DNA of 64,000 bases, taken from Haliscomenobacter hydrossis DSM 1100 (GTDB taxonomy: Bacteria > Bacteroidota > Bacteroidia > Chitinophagales > Saprospiraceae). A model generated the notes under the pieces. It did no database searches, was not told the origin of the DNA, and saw only the letters and a program-made list of their open reading frames with translations. The stretch is taken from NCBI RefSeq assembly GCF_000212735.1, contig NC_015510.1, positions 5,457,001 through 5,521,000 on the forward strand, in the 5' to 3' direction. Below are positions 62,220 through 64,000 of the stretch, in pieces. Each line of letters opens with the position of its first letter. The first letter of the stretch is position 1. The translations under genes and the position numbers were made by a program.

Positions 62220-62431
62220 ATAACGATTGCGTAGAAAAATAGCAGACTCTTATTACATCTAAGGGCACAATGACCTAATATTGTACTGAAAAATTGCCTA
62301 TCACTACTCTTTTTTTTTGCCAACGCCCATTTGACAATTCGTTTATTTTAAAACTGAATCAATTTTTTTGGCCAGTCATGTTGGTTGAAATTTCACAAAT
62401 CTTCATTTGTATAGATTTAAATTCTACAAAA

Positions 62432-64000
62432 ATGCCTACAAAGCAAGGACTTTTTTTTCTTTCTTTCCTGCTATTTTGCAGCTTCCTGAATGCGCAAATA
62501 GTGGTAAAGGGGAAAGTAACGGACGCTTCTGGTTCAGGGTTACCGGGCACCAGCGTCATCCAACAAGGAACATCCAACGGTACCGCAACCAATGTCGACG
62601 GTACCTACACTGTAACTGTTCCGGCTAATGCCATTTTAGAATTCTCTTTCACTGGGTTTAAAACCCAGCAAGTTTCAGTTGAGGGGAAGACGAGCGTCGA
62701 TGTAGTAATGCTGGAAGATGCAGCGCTCCTGGATGAAGTGGTCATCGTCAACTACGGTTATGGAGCGATTAAAAAGAGTGACATGACGGGCTCGGTAGCC
62801 TCATTGGGTGCTAAAGAGTTGTCCAGAATACCCGTTCCTGATGTTGCCCAAGCCATGACGGGTCGCCTTCCCGGGGTGAACGTCACCACTACCGATGGTT
62901 CGCCCGATGCGGATGTCGTGATTCGGGTACGCGGCGGCGGCTCGATTACGCAGGATAACTCGCCTTTGTATGTAGTGGATGGTTTTATCGTCAGCTCGAT
63001 TCGGGGTATTCCACCATCAGATATTGAGAGCATCAACGTACTGAAGGATGCCGCCGCTACGGCGATCTATGGTGCACAATCAGCCAATGGTGTAGTGGTC
63101 ATTACGACCAAAACACCCAAAGCGGGTAAAGTATCGGTCAGCTACAACGGTTTTTATCAACTCAAAACCTTGCCTTATGATCGCAAATACGAAGTGCTTG
63201 ACCCCTACGAGTTTGTGCTGGCCAATTATGAGTTTGCTAAACTTTCCTCTACGGCGGCACTGACCTCCTTTGAGCGCTTTTTTGGCGTTTACGATGATTT
63301 GGAACTGTACAAACAAAAAAGACCTACCGATTGGCAGGACGAACTTTTTGGCGCACCCAGACCTTCCCAATCGCACAACCTCAGCATCAGTGGAGGTACC
63401 AAAACCACCAAACTTGCGCTGAGTTTTTCCAATAACCGGGATGCGGGTTTGTTGACCAACAATGACTACAACCGCAATGTGATCAATTTCAAAATCGATC
63501 AAGAGCTGGGAAACAAATTGACTTTTACCGCTACTGCTCGTCTCACCAATACCATTGTAAACGGTGCGGGTACTTCGGGTAACGCCCAATTGAACATTAA
63601 AGACGCGGTGCAAACCCGCCCGGTAAATGGTTTAGCCGATGAACTGGATTTAAATTTGACGGAAATCGATCCGAACGACGATTTCGCTACCTTCATCAGC
63701 AGCCTGGTCAGTCCAACCAAATTGGCTGCACAGGATTGGCGCAGAAGAACCAACAATGAATACGTCCTCAACGGGGCGCTCAAATACGACATTACACCCA
63801 ATTTGAACATCAAAACGACCCTCACTACGTCAAAAGGGTTCAATGAAAACTTGCGCTTCTATGGGCCACTCACGGGTGAGTCCTTCAACAACGGCGGCAA
63901 TTTACCGCTTGGTGAAAAAGGCAGTTCCATTGCCGATTCTTACCGCTGGTTGAATACGCTGAACTACAAGTTTAACGTGTCTAAACACAATGTAGACATT
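62432..64000 (+). CDS. SusC/RagA-family TonB-linked outer-membrane receptor, 3' end cut by window
   Basis: 523 codons visible from the ATG at 62432 to the window edge, all open. Signal peptide MPTKQGLFFLSFLLFCSFLNAQ. A carboxypeptidase-D-like regulatory domain follows (VKGKVTDASGSGLPGTSVIQQG... VNVVMLEDAALLDEVV-like), then TonB plug: IKKSDMTGSVASLGAKELSRIP, GRLPGVNVTTTDGSPDADVVIRVRGGGSI, DNSPLYVVDGFIVSSIRGIPPSDIESINVLKDAAATAIYG, SANGVVVITTK. The barrel is cut off. It imports a glycan or peptide ligand with a SusD partner that should lie downstream of the window. The LacI gene is divergent. Confidence 0.96.
   Translation, partial: MPTKQGLFFLSFLLFCSFLNAQIVVKGKVTDASGSGLPGTSVIQQGTSNGTATNVDGTYTVTVPANAILEFSFTGFKTQQVSVEGKTSVDVVMLEDAALLDEVVIVNYGYGAIKKSDMTGSVASLGAKELSRIPVPDVAQAMTGRLPGVNVTTTDGSPDADVVIRVRGGGSITQDNSPLYVVDGFIVSSIRGIPPSDIESINVLKDAAATAIYGAQSANGVVVITTKTPKAGKVSVSYNGFYQLKTLPYDRKYEVLDPYEFVLANYEFAKLSSTAALTSFERFFGVYDDLELYKQKRPTDWQDELFGAPRPSQSHNLSISGGTKTTKLALSFSNNRDAGLLTNNDYNRNVINFKIDQELGNKLTFTATARLTNTIVNGAGTSGNAQLNIKDAVQTRPVNGLADELDLNLTEIDPNDDFATFISSLVSPTKLAAQDWRRRTNNEYVLNGALKYDITPNLNIKTTLTTSKGFNENLRFYGPLTGESFNNGGNLPLGEKGSSIADSYRWLNTLNYKFNVSKHNVDI

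Overview
The window looks like a chromosome segment of a Bacteroidota bacterium, most likely of the Saprospiria (Haliscomenobacter/Lewinella-like); I cannot fix the species. The reasons are: type IX secretion sorting domains (a gliding-associated C-terminal domain protein and an 'AYPNPF' tail), a SusC/RagA TonB-linked receptor, Reg_prop/Y_Y_Y sensor kinases, GH106 rhamnosidase, LytTR membrane regulators, promoters of the TAnnTTTG type, and no clear Shine-Dalgarno signals. Genes are loosely packed and on both strands, and many gaps hold long palindromes.

Layout. 1-2981 is a complete diversity-generating retroelement (DGR): the 3' part of a formylglycine-generating-enzyme-like (C-type lectin fold) target ending in a variable repeat (VR), a hairpin, an HRDC-domain gene, avd, the reverse transcriptase, and the template repeat (TR). 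Aligning VR to TR gives 21 substitutions in the core, every one at a TR adenine. 2990-3880 is non-coding and full of inverted repeats. 3881-9535 holds an alpha/beta hydrolase lipoprotein, a small secreted protein, a LytTR regulator, a phosphodiester glycosidase-like protein and purU. 9884-19258 holds a giant T9SS-exported adhesin-like protein, a thioredoxin-SPOR protein with an 11-G tract, an XRE regulator, an ECF sigma factor and a subtilase-SPOR protein. 19378-26291 is coaX followed by hypF, hypD, hypE and a nickel-transporter-like gene (NiFe-hydrogenase maturation, without hydrogenase or hypABC in view). 26398-29081 is a peptidoglycan-recycling set (murQ, a MurNAc/GlcNAc kinase, a DeoR regulator), then tRNA-Ala(GGC).

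29513-38937 holds secreted and carbohydrate-related proteins: a T9SS SGNH-like protein, rhaM with a GH106 rhamnosidase, a lipoprotein, a zincin metalloprotease, and a beta-propeller protein whose tail resembles the C-terminal domain of cholesterol-dependent cytolysins. 39121-43256 is a NarL/Reg_prop two-component pair, followed by an isolated contractile tail-sheath gene. 44867-54289 holds an unknown secreted protein, a six-hairpin glycosidase, a CitMHS transporter, an AtuA pair, and a sialidase-like protein with a sodium-solute symporter. 54477-58823 is a 1448-residue LRR-Roc (ROCO) protein with about 17 nearly identical 66-bp LRR units; it lies between two ~209-bp direct repeats. The window ends with a Gfo/Idh/MocA oxidoreductase, a LacI regulator, a candidate operator and the start of a SusC receptor.

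Two features stand out. The first is the DGR, which carries both HRDC and Avd accessory genes. The second is a set of large intergenic palindromes (four copies of one ~240-bp family plus others), several of which share an end motif CAAAGCGACA.
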